DNA from: Pseudorhodoferax aquiterrae
GTDB taxonomy: Bacteria; Pseudomonadota; Gammaproteobacteria; Burkholderiales; Burkholderiaceae_C
Assembly: GCF_014652235.1 (NCBI RefSeq)
Contig: NZ_BMYK01000001.1
Span: 248,001-312,000 of the forward strand
Reading direction: 5' to 3'
Length of the DNA: 64,000 nucleotides
Position 1 is the stretch's first letter; each line of letters opens with the position of its first letter. Shown piece after piece: positions 38,043-46,741 of this stretch. Below the pieces are notes generated by a model. It did not search any database. It saw only the letters and a list, made by a program, of their open reading frames with translations, and had not been told where the DNA came from. The position numbers were made by a program, and so were the translations under genes.

Positions 38043-38813
38043 TCAGGGCGCCGCGCTCGACGCGGCCGTGGTCCGCGGCACCTCGTGCAGCAGGAAGGGG
38101 GGCTCGCCGGGCCGGCTGCGCTCCAACAGCGGCTTAGCGCAGTTGAAGACCGGCACGCCGTTGATGGTGCGGCCCTGCGGCGTGCCGCGGTGCGCATGGC
38201 CGTGGAACACGGCGTCCACGGGGTAGCGCAGCAGCGGCTCCTCCAGCCGGCTCGAGCCCAGGAAGGCAAAGATCTCGGCGGGCTCGCCCTGCACCGTGGC
38301 GGCGATGGGCGCGTAGTGCAGCAGGGCCAGCCGGTGGGGCGTGCGCAGCTTGGCCAGCGCCGACTCCAGCTTCATGGCCTCGGTCTGCGCCTCTTGCACG
38401 AACAACTTGATCGCGGCCTCGCCCCAGGCGCCCAGCGAAGCGCGACCGAAGCCGCCCGCGAAGCCCTTGACCCCGGCGATGCCCACGCCCTCGATCTCGC
38501 AGGCTTCGCCGTCGAGCACGCGCACGCCGGCGTCCTTGAGTGCCTGCGCGACGACCTCGGGCGTGCCTGACTCGTGGTCGTGGTTGCCCAGCACGGCAAC
38601 CACGGGCAGCGTGAGCGCACTGAGCTCGCCGACCAGCACGCGCGCTTCCTCGGCCGTGCCGTAGTCCGTGAGGTCGCCGCACAGCAGCAAGGCATCGGCG
38701 GCGTCCGCGGCCTGGGCGAAGAACGCGCGCAGGCGGCCGGCGGAATCCTTGTCGACATGGATGTCGCCGACGACCGCGAAGCGGACGTGCGTGGAAGACT
38801 TGGGCGCGGTCAT
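38043..38813 (-). CDS. calcineurin-like metallophosphoesterase
   Basis: A 256-residue cytoplasmic protein with all metallophosphoesterase motifs: VVGDIHVDKD (D-x-H), LLCGDLTDYG (G-D), LGNHDHESG (G-N-H-D/E), a later LLHYAP, and FHGHAHRG (G-H-x-H). The arrangement resembles the class III cyclic-nucleotide phosphodiesterase/Icc-like group, but substrate cannot be assigned. It converges on the SDR gene across 36 bases and diverges from the nucleotidyltransferase-like gene. No link with the catabolic genes is evident. Confidence 0.86.
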   Translation of the reverse strand: MTAPKSSTHVRFAVVGDIHVDKDSAGRLRAFFAQAADAADALLLCGDLTDYGTAEEARVLVGELSALTLPVVAVLGNHDHESGTPEVVAQALKDAGVRVLDGEACEIEGVGIAGVKGFAGGFGRASLGAWGEAAIKLFVQEAQTEAMKLESALAKLRTPHRLALLHYAPIAATVQGEPAEIFAFLGSSRLEEPLLRYPVDAVFHGHAHRGTPQGRTINGVPVFNCAKPLLERSRPGEPPFLLHEVPRTTAASSAAP

Positions 38814-38965
38814 GGGGCAGGGGGTGCTGGGGATGGCTCCAGCTTGCGCCGGCGCCCGCCGTGCCGGCCATCGGAGCGCTCCGGCAGCGCCCGTAGGCGC
38901 CCGCCGACGGCCGATGGCGCGCTTGGCCCGGCCTGCACGCGGCGCCGCCCGCGTAGCGTGCAGGC

Positions 38966-39823
38966 ATGCCGCGCCGTGCCACTGCTCCACCGCCCCCGTC
39001 ATCGCTCGAAGAGGAGGTCGGCCCCGCCGTCGCCGCGTTCTACCGGGCGGTGCTGCGGGTGCTCGTGGATGCGCGCATCCCGTTCCTGGTGGGCGGTGCG
39101 CTGGCCCATGCCCACCACACCGGCGTGCGCCGCCCGACCAAGGACCTGGACCTGTTCATCCGCAAGGCGGACGGCCCGCGCATCGCGCAGCTGCTGCAGT
39201 CGCACGGCTGGCGCACCGACCTGCCCTACCCGCACTGGCTCGCCAAGGTCCACAGCGGTCCGGCCTTCATCGACCTGATCTTCGGCACCGGCAACGGCCT
39301 CACGCCCGTGGACGCAGCCTGGTTCCGGCGCAACCGCCGCACCACGGTGCTGGGCGTGCCCGTGCGCCTCGTGAACGTGGAGGACAGCCTGCTGACCAAG
39401 GCCTTCATCATGGAGCGCGAGCGCTACGACGGCGGCGACATCGCCCACCTGCTGCTGGCCCATGCCGAGCGCTTCGACTGGCCGGGCCTGCTGGAGCGCT
39501 TCGGCCCGCACTGGCGCGTGCTGCTCGCGCACCTGAGCCTGTTCGGCTTCATCTACCCGGGCGAACGCCACCGGGTCCCGGTCTGGGTGCTGGCCGAGCT
39601 CGCGCAGCGGCTGGCGCGCGAGGGGCAGGCGCCCAGTGCCGAGCGCGCGACGGTCTGCGACGGCACACTGCTGTCGCGCGCACAGTACCTGCACGACGTG
39701 CAGCAGCTGGGCTTTCGCGACGGCCGCCTCGACGGCACGGGCAGCATGACGGCCGAGGACGTGGCGATCTGGACCGCAGCCATCGGCAAGGAGGCTGCGC
39801 CCGCGGCGGCTCCGGGTACGTAA
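38966..39823 (+). CDS. nucleotidyltransferase-fold protein, unknown function
   Basis: A 285-residue protein. Residues about 40-65 read FLVGGALAHAHHTGVRRPTKDLDLFIR, the GG...D-x-D pattern of the polymerase-beta nucleotidyltransferase superfamily; a possible third carboxylate is in FIDLIFGTGNG. Related proteins are annotated as nucleotidyltransferases of unknown substrate, and some are antitoxin-like or house-cleaning enzymes. The C-terminal 130 residues are helical with a conserved-looking DIAHLLLAHAERFDW. It starts 152 bases from the divergent phosphoesterase and converges on the ABC fusion gene. Confidence 0.72.
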   Translation: MPRRATAPPPPSSLEEEVGPAVAAFYRAVLRVLVDARIPFLVGGALAHAHHTGVRRPTKDLDLFIRKADGPRIAQLLQSHGWRTDLPYPHWLAKVHSGPAFIDLIFGTGNGLTPVDAAWFRRNRRTTVLGVPVRLVNVEDSLLTKAFIMERERYDGGDIAHLLLAHAERFDWPGLLERFGPHWRVLLAHLSLFGFIYPGERHRVPVWVLAELAQRLAREGQAPSAERATVCDGTLLSRAQYLHDVQQLGFRDGRLDGTGSMTAEDVAIWTAAIGKEAAPAAAPGT

Positions 39824-39863
39824 GCCTTGCCGCAGTATTTTCCTGGCGGCACCGGCAGACGGC

Positions 39864-42590
39864 TCACGCGGTTGGCGGCCGAGCGGCCAACGCGGCCAGC
39901 GTGGCCACAAGTTCCTGCGGCGCCACGGGCTTGACCAGGTGAGCCTGGAAACCCGCCATCAACGCGCGCACGCGGTCCCCCGGCTGGGCCAGGCCGGTCA
40001 GCGCCACGGCCGACATGCGCTCGGCCAGCGCGACGTTGCGCGCGTCCTCGCGCGCACGCACGGCGCGCATCACGGCGTAGCCGTCCTCCTCGCCGAGCAG
40101 GATGTCGCAGACCAGCAGCTGGGGCCATGACGCGCTGGACTGGGCGTCCAGCCAGGCCAGCGCCTGCGCGCCGCTGGCGCAGGCCTGCACTTGCGCCCCC
40201 TCCCGGCGCAGCAGCGCCGCGAGCATGTCGCGCGCATCGGCCAGGTCGTCGACGAGCAGGATGCGCAGCCCCGCCAATGGCAGCGGTCCCGGTGCCGGCT
40301 GCGGGACGGCGGGCCCGGGGCCTGCGAGGGCCACGGCACGCAGCGGCAGGCTCAGCGCATAGCGCATGCCATGCGCGGCGCCGGGCGGCTCCACCGTGAA
40401 CTGCCCGCCCTGGCGTTCGACCGCGGAACGCAATGCCATCGGGTCCAGCGGCATGTCCGTGCCGTGGGGCAGGGCCGTGTCCGGCGCAGGCGGGAGCGGA
40501 AGCTGGGCGGCGTGGCGGCCGTCCGTGATGCTGAGCCTTGCCAGGGCGCCGCTGCGTTCCAGCCGCAGCTCGATGCGGCCGCGCGCCGGCGTGGCGTGCA
40601 GGGCCCAGACGCAGAGCTGGCGCAACAGTTGGGACAGCGTGCCGGGGTCGCCCGTGACGCTGGCATCGTCGATCGCGATGTCGGTGTACAGCCGCACCTG
40701 GCGCGCCTCGAAGACCTCGCGCAGCCCGTCGATGGTGTCGGCCACGAGCGCCACGAGGTCGACGGGCTGGCGCGCCAGCGCCCGCTCCAGGCGCTCGAAC
40801 TGTTGCTGCTGGCGCTGCAGGTTCCACAGCTGCGCGTACAGGCCCTCGCGCGCGAGCAGTTCCGCGTGGCGGCCGCGCTCGACGATGCGGCCCTTGTCCA
40901 TGACCAGGATCGCGTCGGCGTTCACGATGGTCGAGAGCCGGTGCGCGATGACCAGCGTGCTGCGGCCTTCGGCGATGCGGTCGAGTTCGCCCTGGATGGC
41001 GCGCTCGGCGCGCGTGTCCAGCGCCGAGGTGGCCTCGTCGAACACCATGATGGGCGGGTTCTTGAGGAAGGCCCGCGCGATCGCGATGCGCTGCTTCTCG
41101 CCGCCGGACAGCTTGAGCCCGCGCTCGCCGACCACCGTGTCGTACTGCTGCGGCAAGGACAGGATGAACTCGTGCACCTGGGCTGCCTTGGCTGCCTCCA
41201 CCACGTCGGCAATGCCCGCGCCGCGGCGGCCGTAGCCGATGTTGTAGGCGATGCTGTCGTTGAACAGCACGGTGTCCTGCGGCACCAGGCCGATGGCCTC
41301 GCGCACGGAGGCCAGGCGCACGGCGCGCAGGTCCTGCCCGTCGACCGTGACCCGGCCGCCCTGCACTTCGTACAGCCGCAGCAGCAGCCTGGCCAGCGTG
41401 GACTTGCCCGAGCCGCTGCCACCGACCACGGCCACGGTCTCGCCGGCACCGATCGTGAAGCTCACGTCCCACAGCACCTGGCGCCCGGCCTCGTAGCCGA
41501 AGTCCACATGCTCGAACGCGACCACGCCGCTGCGCACGGCCAGGGCGGGCTGGCCGGGCCGGTCCGCGATGTCGGGCTGCTGCGCCAGCAGCGCGAACAG
41601 CTTCTCGGTGTTGACCAGCGCGTCGCTCGCCTCGCGGAACACGAAGCCCAGCGCATTGAGCGGCAGGCAGATCTGGATCAGGTAGGCGTTGACGAGCACG
41701 AGGTCGCCCACGGTCATGGCGCCGCGCACGGTCTCCTGGCCGGCCAGCAGCATCACGGCGGCGACGCCGGCCGCGATCACCGCGCCCTGGCCGATGTGCA
41801 GCGCCGACAGCGCGTGCTGGTTGACGATGCTGTCCTGCGCCCATTGCGCGCAGATCTCGGCATAGCGCTGGCGCTCGTCGGATTCGCGCGCGTAGGCCTT
41901 GACGGTCTCGTAGTTCAGCAGGCTGTCGACCAGGCGGCCGTTGGCGCGCGAATCCATGTCGTTGACGCGGCGCTGGCGCAGCTCGCGCCGCCGGGTGAGC
42001 CGCACCGTGAGCGCCGCGTAGACGCCGAAGGTGGCCAGGATGGCGGCCGTGAACCACAGGCTGTAGCCGCGCGCCATCACGAACAGCACGGCGGCGAACT
42101 CCACCAGCGTGGGCAGCACGGTGAACAGCCCGGCGCCGAGCAGGAAGCCGATGCCGGCCGTGCCGCGCTCCACGTCGCGGATCAGCGCGCCAGTGTTGCG
42201 CTGCACATGGAAGCGTGGCCCCAGCGACAGCAGGTGGGCGAAGCTGCGCTCGGCGTAGCCCGTCACGGTCCACTGGCGCACGGGGACGAACACCAGGTCG
42301 CGCAGCTCGGTGAACAAGGTGGCGGCAAAGCGCAGCAGCGCATAGGCCAGGAGCAGAAACACCGGCAGCACGAGCGCGTGCAGGCTGGCGCCGCCTGCGG
42401 GCGCCTGCTCGAGCAGCTGCTGCGGCTGGCTGAAGCGGTCGACCACGGCCTTGAGCAGCCAGGGCACGGCGACGGCCGCGGCCTTGGCCGACAGCAGCAG
42501 CCCGAGCGCGAGCAGGGTGCGCCGCGGACGCGCCCAGGCGGCGGCCCAGAGGCCAGCGAACACGGGGTGCTTGCCGGTGGCGGAATCCAT
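39864..42590 (-). CDS. ABC exporter fused to kinase-like and response-regulator receiver domains
   Basis: A 908-residue single polypeptide. Residues 1-330: six-helix exporter domain of the ATM1/HMT1 kind. Residues 355-590: a complete nucleotide-binding domain (Walker A GGSGSGKST 390-398, signature LSGGEKQ 494-500, Walker B with DE 518-519, His550). Residues 600-750: a degenerate histidine-kinase ATPase-like region (GDPGTLSQLLRQLCVWALH, then QGGQFTVEPPGAAHGMRYAL), lacking the N-box Asn and the kinase glycines. Residues 775-900: a canonical receiver domain with Asp781/782, phospho-acceptor Asp829, Thr865 and Lys887. No stop or frameshift breaks the joints. Transport gated by phosphorylation is the inference. 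A perfect palindrome (42590-42605) abuts the start codon, and no clear ribosome site is visible. Confidence 0.86.
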   Translation of the reverse strand: MDSATGKHPVFAGLWAAAWARPRRTLLALGLLLSAKAAAVAVPWLLKAVVDRFSQPQQLLEQAPAGGASLHALVLPVFLLLAYALLRFAATLFTELRDLVFVPVRQWTVTGYAERSFAHLLSLGPRFHVQRNTGALIRDVERGTAGIGFLLGAGLFTVLPTLVEFAAVLFVMARGYSLWFTAAILATFGVYAALTVRLTRRRELRQRRVNDMDSRANGRLVDSLLNYETVKAYARESDERQRYAEICAQWAQDSIVNQHALSALHIGQGAVIAAGVAAVMLLAGQETVRGAMTVGDLVLVNAYLIQICLPLNALGFVFREASDALVNTEKLFALLAQQPDIADRPGQPALAVRSGVVAFEHVDFGYEAGRQVLWDVSFTIGAGETVAVVGGSGSGKSTLARLLLRLYEVQGGRVTVDGQDLRAVRLASVREAIGLVPQDTVLFNDSIAYNIGYGRRGAGIADVVEAAKAAQVHEFILSLPQQYDTVVGERGLKLSGGEKQRIAIARAFLKNPPIMVFDEATSALDTRAERAIQGELDRIAEGRSTLVIAHRLSTIVNADAILVMDKGRIVERGRHAELLAREGLYAQLWNLQRQQQQFERLERALARQPVDLVALVADTIDGLREVFEARQVRLYTDIAIDDASVTGDPGTLSQLLRQLCVWALHATPARGRIELRLERSGALARLSITDGRHAAQLPLPPAPDTALPHGTDMPLDPMALRSAVERQGGQFTVEPPGAAHGMRYALSLPLRAVALAGPGPAVPQPAPGPLPLAGLRILLVDDLADARDMLAALLRREGAQVQACASGAQALAWLDAQSSASWPQLLVCDILLGEEDGYAVMRAVRAREDARNVALAERMSAVALTGLAQPGDRVRALMAGFQAHLVKPVAPQELVATLAALAARPPTA

Positions 42591-42605
42591 GCCACGGCCG
42601 TGGCA
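42590..42605. promoter_or_regulatory. perfect 16-bp palindrome at the start codon of the ABC fusion gene
   Basis: TGCCACGGCCGTGGCA is self-complementary over 16 bases and sits exactly where the ribosome-binding site of the ABC fusion gene should be, its last base being the first base of the ATG on the minus strand. It could be a repressor site or an mRNA hairpin that limits translation. Confidence 0.45.
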
Positions 42606-42641
42606 AGCCGGGTGCCCGGCGGCGGCCGGCGGCGTGCGGGG

Positions 42642-43583
42642 CTAGTCGCCGCGCAGCCGCTCGCCGAAGCGCCGGATGCCCTGCTGCACCAGGGCCTGTG
42701 CTGCCGGCGACCAGCGCCCCATGTCGTAGAAGCCGTGCACCATGCCGGGGCCGGCGATGTGTTCGGCATGGTTGCCGGCGGCCCGCAGGGCCTCGGCATA
42801 GGCCATGCCGCTGTCGCGCAGCGGATCGAACTCGGCCGTCACGACCACGGCCGGCGGCAGCCGCGTGAGGTCGCGGTGGCGCAGCGGTGCCAGGCGCGGG
42901 TCCAGCGGGTCGGCCACCGTGCCGGCGTAGTGCGCGTAGAACCAGGCCATGGTCGCGGTCTCCAGGAAATAACCCTTGGCGTTCTGCGCCAGGCTGGCGT
43001 AGTCGGCCTGCGCATGGTCCACCGCGGGATAGATCAGGAACTGCGCGGCCAGCGCGGTGCCGGCATCGCGCAGCTGCTGCGCGACCACGGCCGCGAGGTT
43101 GCCACCCGCGCTGTCGCCGGCCACGCCCACGGTGGCGGTGCCGCCGAGTTCGGCCGCATGCGCGACGACCCAGCGCGCCGCGGCCACGGCGTCCAGGGCC
43201 GCGGCCGGGAACGGGTGCTCGGGCGCGAGCCGGTAGTCCACGGCCACGACCACGGCCCGGGCGCCGCGGCACAGGTCGCGGCACATGTTGTCGTGCGTGT
43301 CCAGGTCGCCGATGACCCAGCCGCCGCCGTGGAAGTAGGCGACGGTGGGGAAGGGGCCCGCGCCCTCGGGGCGGTAGATGCGGGCCTTCAGCGGGCCGGT
43401 GGCGCCATCGACCGTGGTGTCCTGCACCTGGGCCACGGGCACGACCTCGGTCGGCTTGCGCGTGCCGAAGGTCAGCGCGAGGTAGCCCGCACGGCCCTCG
43501 GCCGGCGTGCCTTCGGAAGTGGGCTTCCTGCCGGACGCGGCCATCATCTGCAGCACGCCGGCGAGGTGGGGGTCCAGGGGCAT
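42642..43583 (-). CDS. alpha/beta-hydrolase esterase, hormone-sensitive lipase family
   Basis: A 313-residue esterase of the bacterial HSL family (arylesterase/acetyl-hydrolase type). The oxyanion motif YFHGGGWVIGDL, nucleophile elbow GVAGDSAGGNLA, acid in TAEFDPLRDSG and the catalytic His in MVHGFYDMG are all present. It follows the Baeyer-Villiger-type monooxygenase by 19 bases on the same strand, so the two form a pair. Such esterases open the lactone or ester left by Baeyer-Villiger oxidation. Cytoplasmic, no signal peptide. The actual substrate is unknown. Confidence 0.92.
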   Translation of the reverse strand: MPLDPHLAGVLQMMAASGRKPTSEGTPAEGRAGYLALTFGTRKPTEVVPVAQVQDTTVDGATGPLKARIYRPEGAGPFPTVAYFHGGGWVIGDLDTHDNMCRDLCRGARAVVVAVDYRLAPEHPFPAAALDAVAAARWVVAHAAELGGTATVGVAGDSAGGNLAAVVAQQLRDAGTALAAQFLIYPAVDHAQADYASLAQNAKGYFLETATMAWFYAHYAGTVADPLDPRLAPLRHRDLTRLPPAVVVTAEFDPLRDSGMAYAEALRAAGNHAEHIAGPGMVHGFYDMGRWSPAAQALVQQGIRRFGERLRGD

Positions 43584-43602
43584 GGGTCGTTCTCCTTCGG
43601 AA

Positions 43603-45093
43603 TCAGCGGTAGGCGAGCGTGCTGTCGTCGGGCCGCACGGCCGGCAGTGCGCTGCGCTCGTCCTGGTACTCGAGGTTGTGGCGCCAGGGGTCGCGGTCGC
43701 CCTGGCGGAACATGCGGTGCTGGGCGCGCAGGATGTAGCCCGCGTTGAAGTTCTGCGGGTCCATCCAGGGCAGGCGCGGCATGCCCGCGTCTTCGGCGCG
43801 CAGCCGGGGCGCGACGACGGCGTGGCCCGCGTCCTGCATGTGCTGGAGCACGCGGCACACCAGCTCGCAGACCAGGTCCAGCCGCAGCGTCCAGCTCGAG
43901 CGGAAGTAGCCCATGACATAGGCCAGGTTGGGCAGGCCCTCGAGCATGATGCCGCGCCAGGTCAGGCGCTGCGTGAAGTCCACGGGCACGCCGTCGATGC
44001 CGAAGGGCACGCCGCCCAGCACCTGCAGCTCGAAGCCCGTGGCGGTGACGACCACGTCGGCCGGCAACTGCGCACCGCTCGCCAGCCGGATGCCGCCGGC
44101 GTCGAAGCACTCGATGCCGTCGGTGACCACCGAGGCCTTGCCGCTGCGGATGGCGGCGAACAGGTCGCCGTCGGGCACCACGGCCACGCGCTGCTGCCAG
44201 GAGCGGTAGCGCGGGTTGAAGTGCCGGTCCACGTCGAAGCCCTCGGGCAGCTGGGCACGCGCCTGCTGCAGCAGGTTGGCGCGCAGCTCCTCGGGCCGCT
44301 CGAAGGACATGCGCACCACCTCGCTGTTGCGCGCGATGTGGGCGCGGCGCAGGATCTCGTGCGTCCACGCGGGCGGCAGGTCGAGCGCGCGCAGCGGTGC
44401 TTCGAGCGGGTGGGCGCGCGGCAGGGCCGAGAAGAAGGTCGGCGAGCGCTGCAGCATGGTCACGTGCGCCACGCGCTCGGCCAGTGCCGGGATCAGCGTG
44501 GCGGCCGTGGCGCCCGAGCCGATCACCACCACACGCCGGCCCGTGCAGTCCAGGTCCTCGGGCCAGTGCTGCGGATGCACCACGTGGCCCTGGAAGCGCT
44601 CCAGCCCCGGCCAGGCGGGCGTGTAGGGCTGGCCGTGGTCGTAGTAGCCGGCGCACATCCAGAGGAAGCCCGTGGTCAGGGTCAACACATCGCCCTGCGC
44701 CTTGCGCGCGATGCGCAGCGTCCAGCGCCGCTGCGTCGACGACCAGTCGGCCGACAGCACGCGGTGGCCGTAGCGGATCAGCGGCGCCAGGCCGTTCTCG
44801 GCGATGGTGTCGGCGAGGTAGCGGCGGATCTCGTCGGCCGTGGCGATGGCGCTGCCCGTCCAGGGTTTGAAGGCGTAGCCGTAGGTGTACAGGTCGCTGT
44901 CGGAGCGGGCGCCGGGGTAGCGGTGCGTCCACCAGGTACCGCCGAAGCCGTCCATGGCCTCGAGCACGGCGACGCTGCGTTCGGGCCAGCGCTGGCGCAG
45001 GTGGCGTGCGGCGCCGATGCCGGAGATGCCGGCGCCGATGACCAGCAAGTCGAAGTGCGCGCCGTTGTCGTTCTGGCTCTGGGCGATGGCCAT
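43603..45093 (-). CDS. flavin-containing Baeyer-Villiger-type monooxygenase
   Basis: A 496-residue class B flavoprotein. Features are the FAD site VIGAGISGIGAARHLR, EAMDGFGGTWWTHRYPGARSD, the fingerprint FQGHVVHPQHWPED (a variant of FxGxxxHxxxWP), the NADPH site VVVIGSGATAATLIPAL, and TATGFEL. This set matches EthA-like Baeyer-Villiger monooxygenases that insert oxygen next to a ketone. It is preceded by a weak regulon palindrome (45165-45180) and a TAAGAT element, so it may be transcribed apart from the ligase upstream. With the adjacent esterase and the alcohol dehydrogenase at 59310 it suggests alcohol-ketone-ester breakdown. Confidence 0.9.
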   Translation of the reverse strand: MAIAQSQNDNGAHFDLLVIGAGISGIGAARHLRQRWPERSVAVLEAMDGFGGTWWTHRYPGARSDSDLYTYGYAFKPWTGSAIATADEIRRYLADTIAENGLAPLIRYGHRVLSADWSSTQRRWTLRIARKAQGDVLTLTTGFLWMCAGYYDHGQPYTPAWPGLERFQGHVVHPQHWPEDLDCTGRRVVVIGSGATAATLIPALAERVAHVTMLQRSPTFFSALPRAHPLEAPLRALDLPPAWTHEILRRAHIARNSEVVRMSFERPEELRANLLQQARAQLPEGFDVDRHFNPRYRSWQQRVAVVPDGDLFAAIRSGKASVVTDGIECFDAGGIRLASGAQLPADVVVTATGFELQVLGGVPFGIDGVPVDFTQRLTWRGIMLEGLPNLAYVMGYFRSSWTLRLDLVCELVCRVLQHMQDAGHAVVAPRLRAEDAGMPRLPWMDPQNFNAGYILRAQHRMFRQGDRDPWRHNLEYQDERSALPAVRPDDSTLAYR

Positions 45094-45164
45094 GGGCTTG
45101 TCTCCTTGTCGCGGTGCACGGGGTGCCTCGCGGAGATCTTAGGCCGGCTGCCGCAGCCGCCGCG

Positions 45165-45180
45165 TCGTCCAAGGGACAGC
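45165..45180 (-). promoter_or_regulatory. weak regulon palindrome before the monooxygenase gene
   Basis: Read on the minus strand, GCTGTCCCTTGGACGA keeps the promoter-proximal half GGACGA of the regulon motif but only 9 of 16 positions overall. TAAGAT (45141-45136) follows after 23 bases, the same spacing as at the strong sites. It might be a low-affinity site or chance. Confidence 0.35.
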
Positions 45181-45185
45181 GGCGT

Positions 45186-46736
45186 TCAGCCCACCTTGCG
45201 CTGCTGCCCGTCCCAGAACGGCGCGCGCAGCGCCTTCTTGTCGATCTTGCCGAGCGCCGTGAGCGGCAGCGCTTCCACGAAATCGATGCGCTTGGGCGCT
45301 TGTTGCGCGCCCTTGTGCTGCTTGACGAGCGCCATGAGCGCCTGCGCATCCACCTGCATGCCGGGCCGGCACACGACCATGGCGGCCACGGCCTCGCCCC
45401 AGGTCGGGTCCGGCACGCCGATCACGGCCGCCATGGCCACGGCCGGGTGCGTGGTCAGCACGTCTTCGACCTCGCGCGGGTAGACGTTGAAGCCGCCCGA
45501 GACCACCATGTCCTTCTTGCGGTCGACGATGTACAGGTAGCCGGCCTCGTCCTGGCGCGCGATGTCGCTGGTGTGCAGCCAGCCACCGGCCAGCGCCTCT
45601 GCCGTGAGTTCGGGCCGGTTCCAGTACAGCGCCATGGCGCTGTCGGCGCGCACGCAGATCTCGCCGGGCGCGCCGGGTGCCACCTCTTCGCCGTCGTCGC
45701 CGAGCAGGCGCAGGTCGCAGCCGGCCAGCGGCATGCCGCAGGAGGCGAAGCGCTCGGGCCGGCGCGGGTCGTGGTCGGCCTTGCGGAGCAGGCTGATCGG
45801 GTAGCACTCGGTCTGGCCGTACAGCTGCGAGAACACCGGGCCGATGCGCTCCATGCCTTCGAGCAGCCGCGTGGGCGACATGGGCGAGGCGCCGTACAGC
45901 AGCAGCTCCAGCGCGCTGGTGTCGGTGCGGTCCAGGCCCGGATGGTCCAGCAGCTTGTAGACCATGGTGGGCACGAGCAGCGTCATGTTGATGTGCTGGG
46001 CCTGCAGCGTGGCCAGCAGCCGCTCCGGGTCGAAGCCGCGCTGCAGGTGCACGGTGCCGCCGCGCAGCAGCGTGGGCAGCAGCTTGGTGCCGGCCACATG
46101 GCTGATCGGCGCAGCCGCCAGGTAGCGCGGCGTGGCCGGCAGCTCGAAGTCCGCCAGGATGGCGCGCGTGATCGCGGCCTGCTGGTGCTGGTGGCGCAGC
46201 GCGGCCTTGGAGCGGCCCGTGGTGCCGCCCGTGTAGCCCAGGCTGGCGACGGTGTGCGCCTGCGAAAGATCGCGCGGGCTGTGTTCGCCGGCGGCGGCCA
46301 TGGCAGCGAGCAGGTCGCGGCCGTAGCTGGCCGGGCCCAGCGTCCAGACCTGGTGCAGCTGCGGGCAGGCGGCGGCCAGCGCGCCGCCGCGCTCGGCATA
46401 GGTCGCGGCGTCGACCATCAGCAACTGGGCTTGCGCGTCCTCGATCTGGAACTGCTGCTCGGGCAGGGCCGCGAGCGGATGCAGCCAGGTCGTGCTACCG
46501 CCCAGGGCCTGCACCGCGATCTCGGCGGCCCAGGCCTCGGCGCGGTTGGCGGCGAGCAGCGCCACGCGCGGCGCTGCGGTGCCGCCTGCGGCCAGCACGG
46601 CCTGGATGCGGCCGATCAGCGCCAGTGTCCCGGCATAGCTGAGCTGGCGCCCCTCTTCGACGAAGGCGATGCGCTCCGGGTGGCGACGCAAGGCCCGCAG
46701 TGCCAGCGCGGGTGCAGTGGGGCCGTGCACGGGCAC
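45186..46736 (-). CDS. AMP-forming acyl-CoA ligase, second in window
   Basis: A 516-residue ANL ligase with the motifs SLGYTGGTTGRSKAAL (A3, a slightly altered P-loop), LLYGASPMS (A4), QLYGQTECYPIS (A5), HTSDIARQDEAGYLYIVDR (A7), KKDMVVSGGFNVYPREVED (A8) and catalytic Lys in LTALGKIDKKALR. It follows the thiolase gene closely; the start is taken as GTG 46736, six bases after the thiolase stop, with GTG 46730 an alternative. GFNVYP in A8 and QTE in A5 set it apart from the two paralogous ligases elsewhere in the window, so it probably activates a different intermediate. Confidence 0.9.
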   Translation of the reverse strand: MPVHGPTAPALALRALRRHPERIAFVEEGRQLSYAGTLALIGRIQAVLAAGGTAAPRVALLAANRAEAWAAEIAVQALGGSTTWLHPLAALPEQQFQIEDAQAQLLMVDAATYAERGGALAAACPQLHQVWTLGPASYGRDLLAAMAAAGEHSPRDLSQAHTVASLGYTGGTTGRSKAALRHQHQQAAITRAILADFELPATPRYLAAAPISHVAGTKLLPTLLRGGTVHLQRGFDPERLLATLQAQHINMTLLVPTMVYKLLDHPGLDRTDTSALELLLYGASPMSPTRLLEGMERIGPVFSQLYGQTECYPISLLRKADHDPRRPERFASCGMPLAGCDLRLLGDDGEEVAPGAPGEICVRADSAMALYWNRPELTAEALAGGWLHTSDIARQDEAGYLYIVDRKKDMVVSGGFNVYPREVEDVLTTHPAVAMAAVIGVPDPTWGEAVAAMVVCRPGMQVDAQALMALVKQHKGAQQAPKRIDFVEALPLTALGKIDKKALRAPFWDGQQRKVG

Positions 46737-46741
46737 CTGCG

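Noticed and set aside
39553-43748. Very long antisense reading frames over the ABC exporter and neighbouring genes
   Set aside because: Both are Arg/Ala/Gly-rich shadows produced by the high GC content. The opposing ABC, esterase and monooxygenase frames carry full catalytic motifs.
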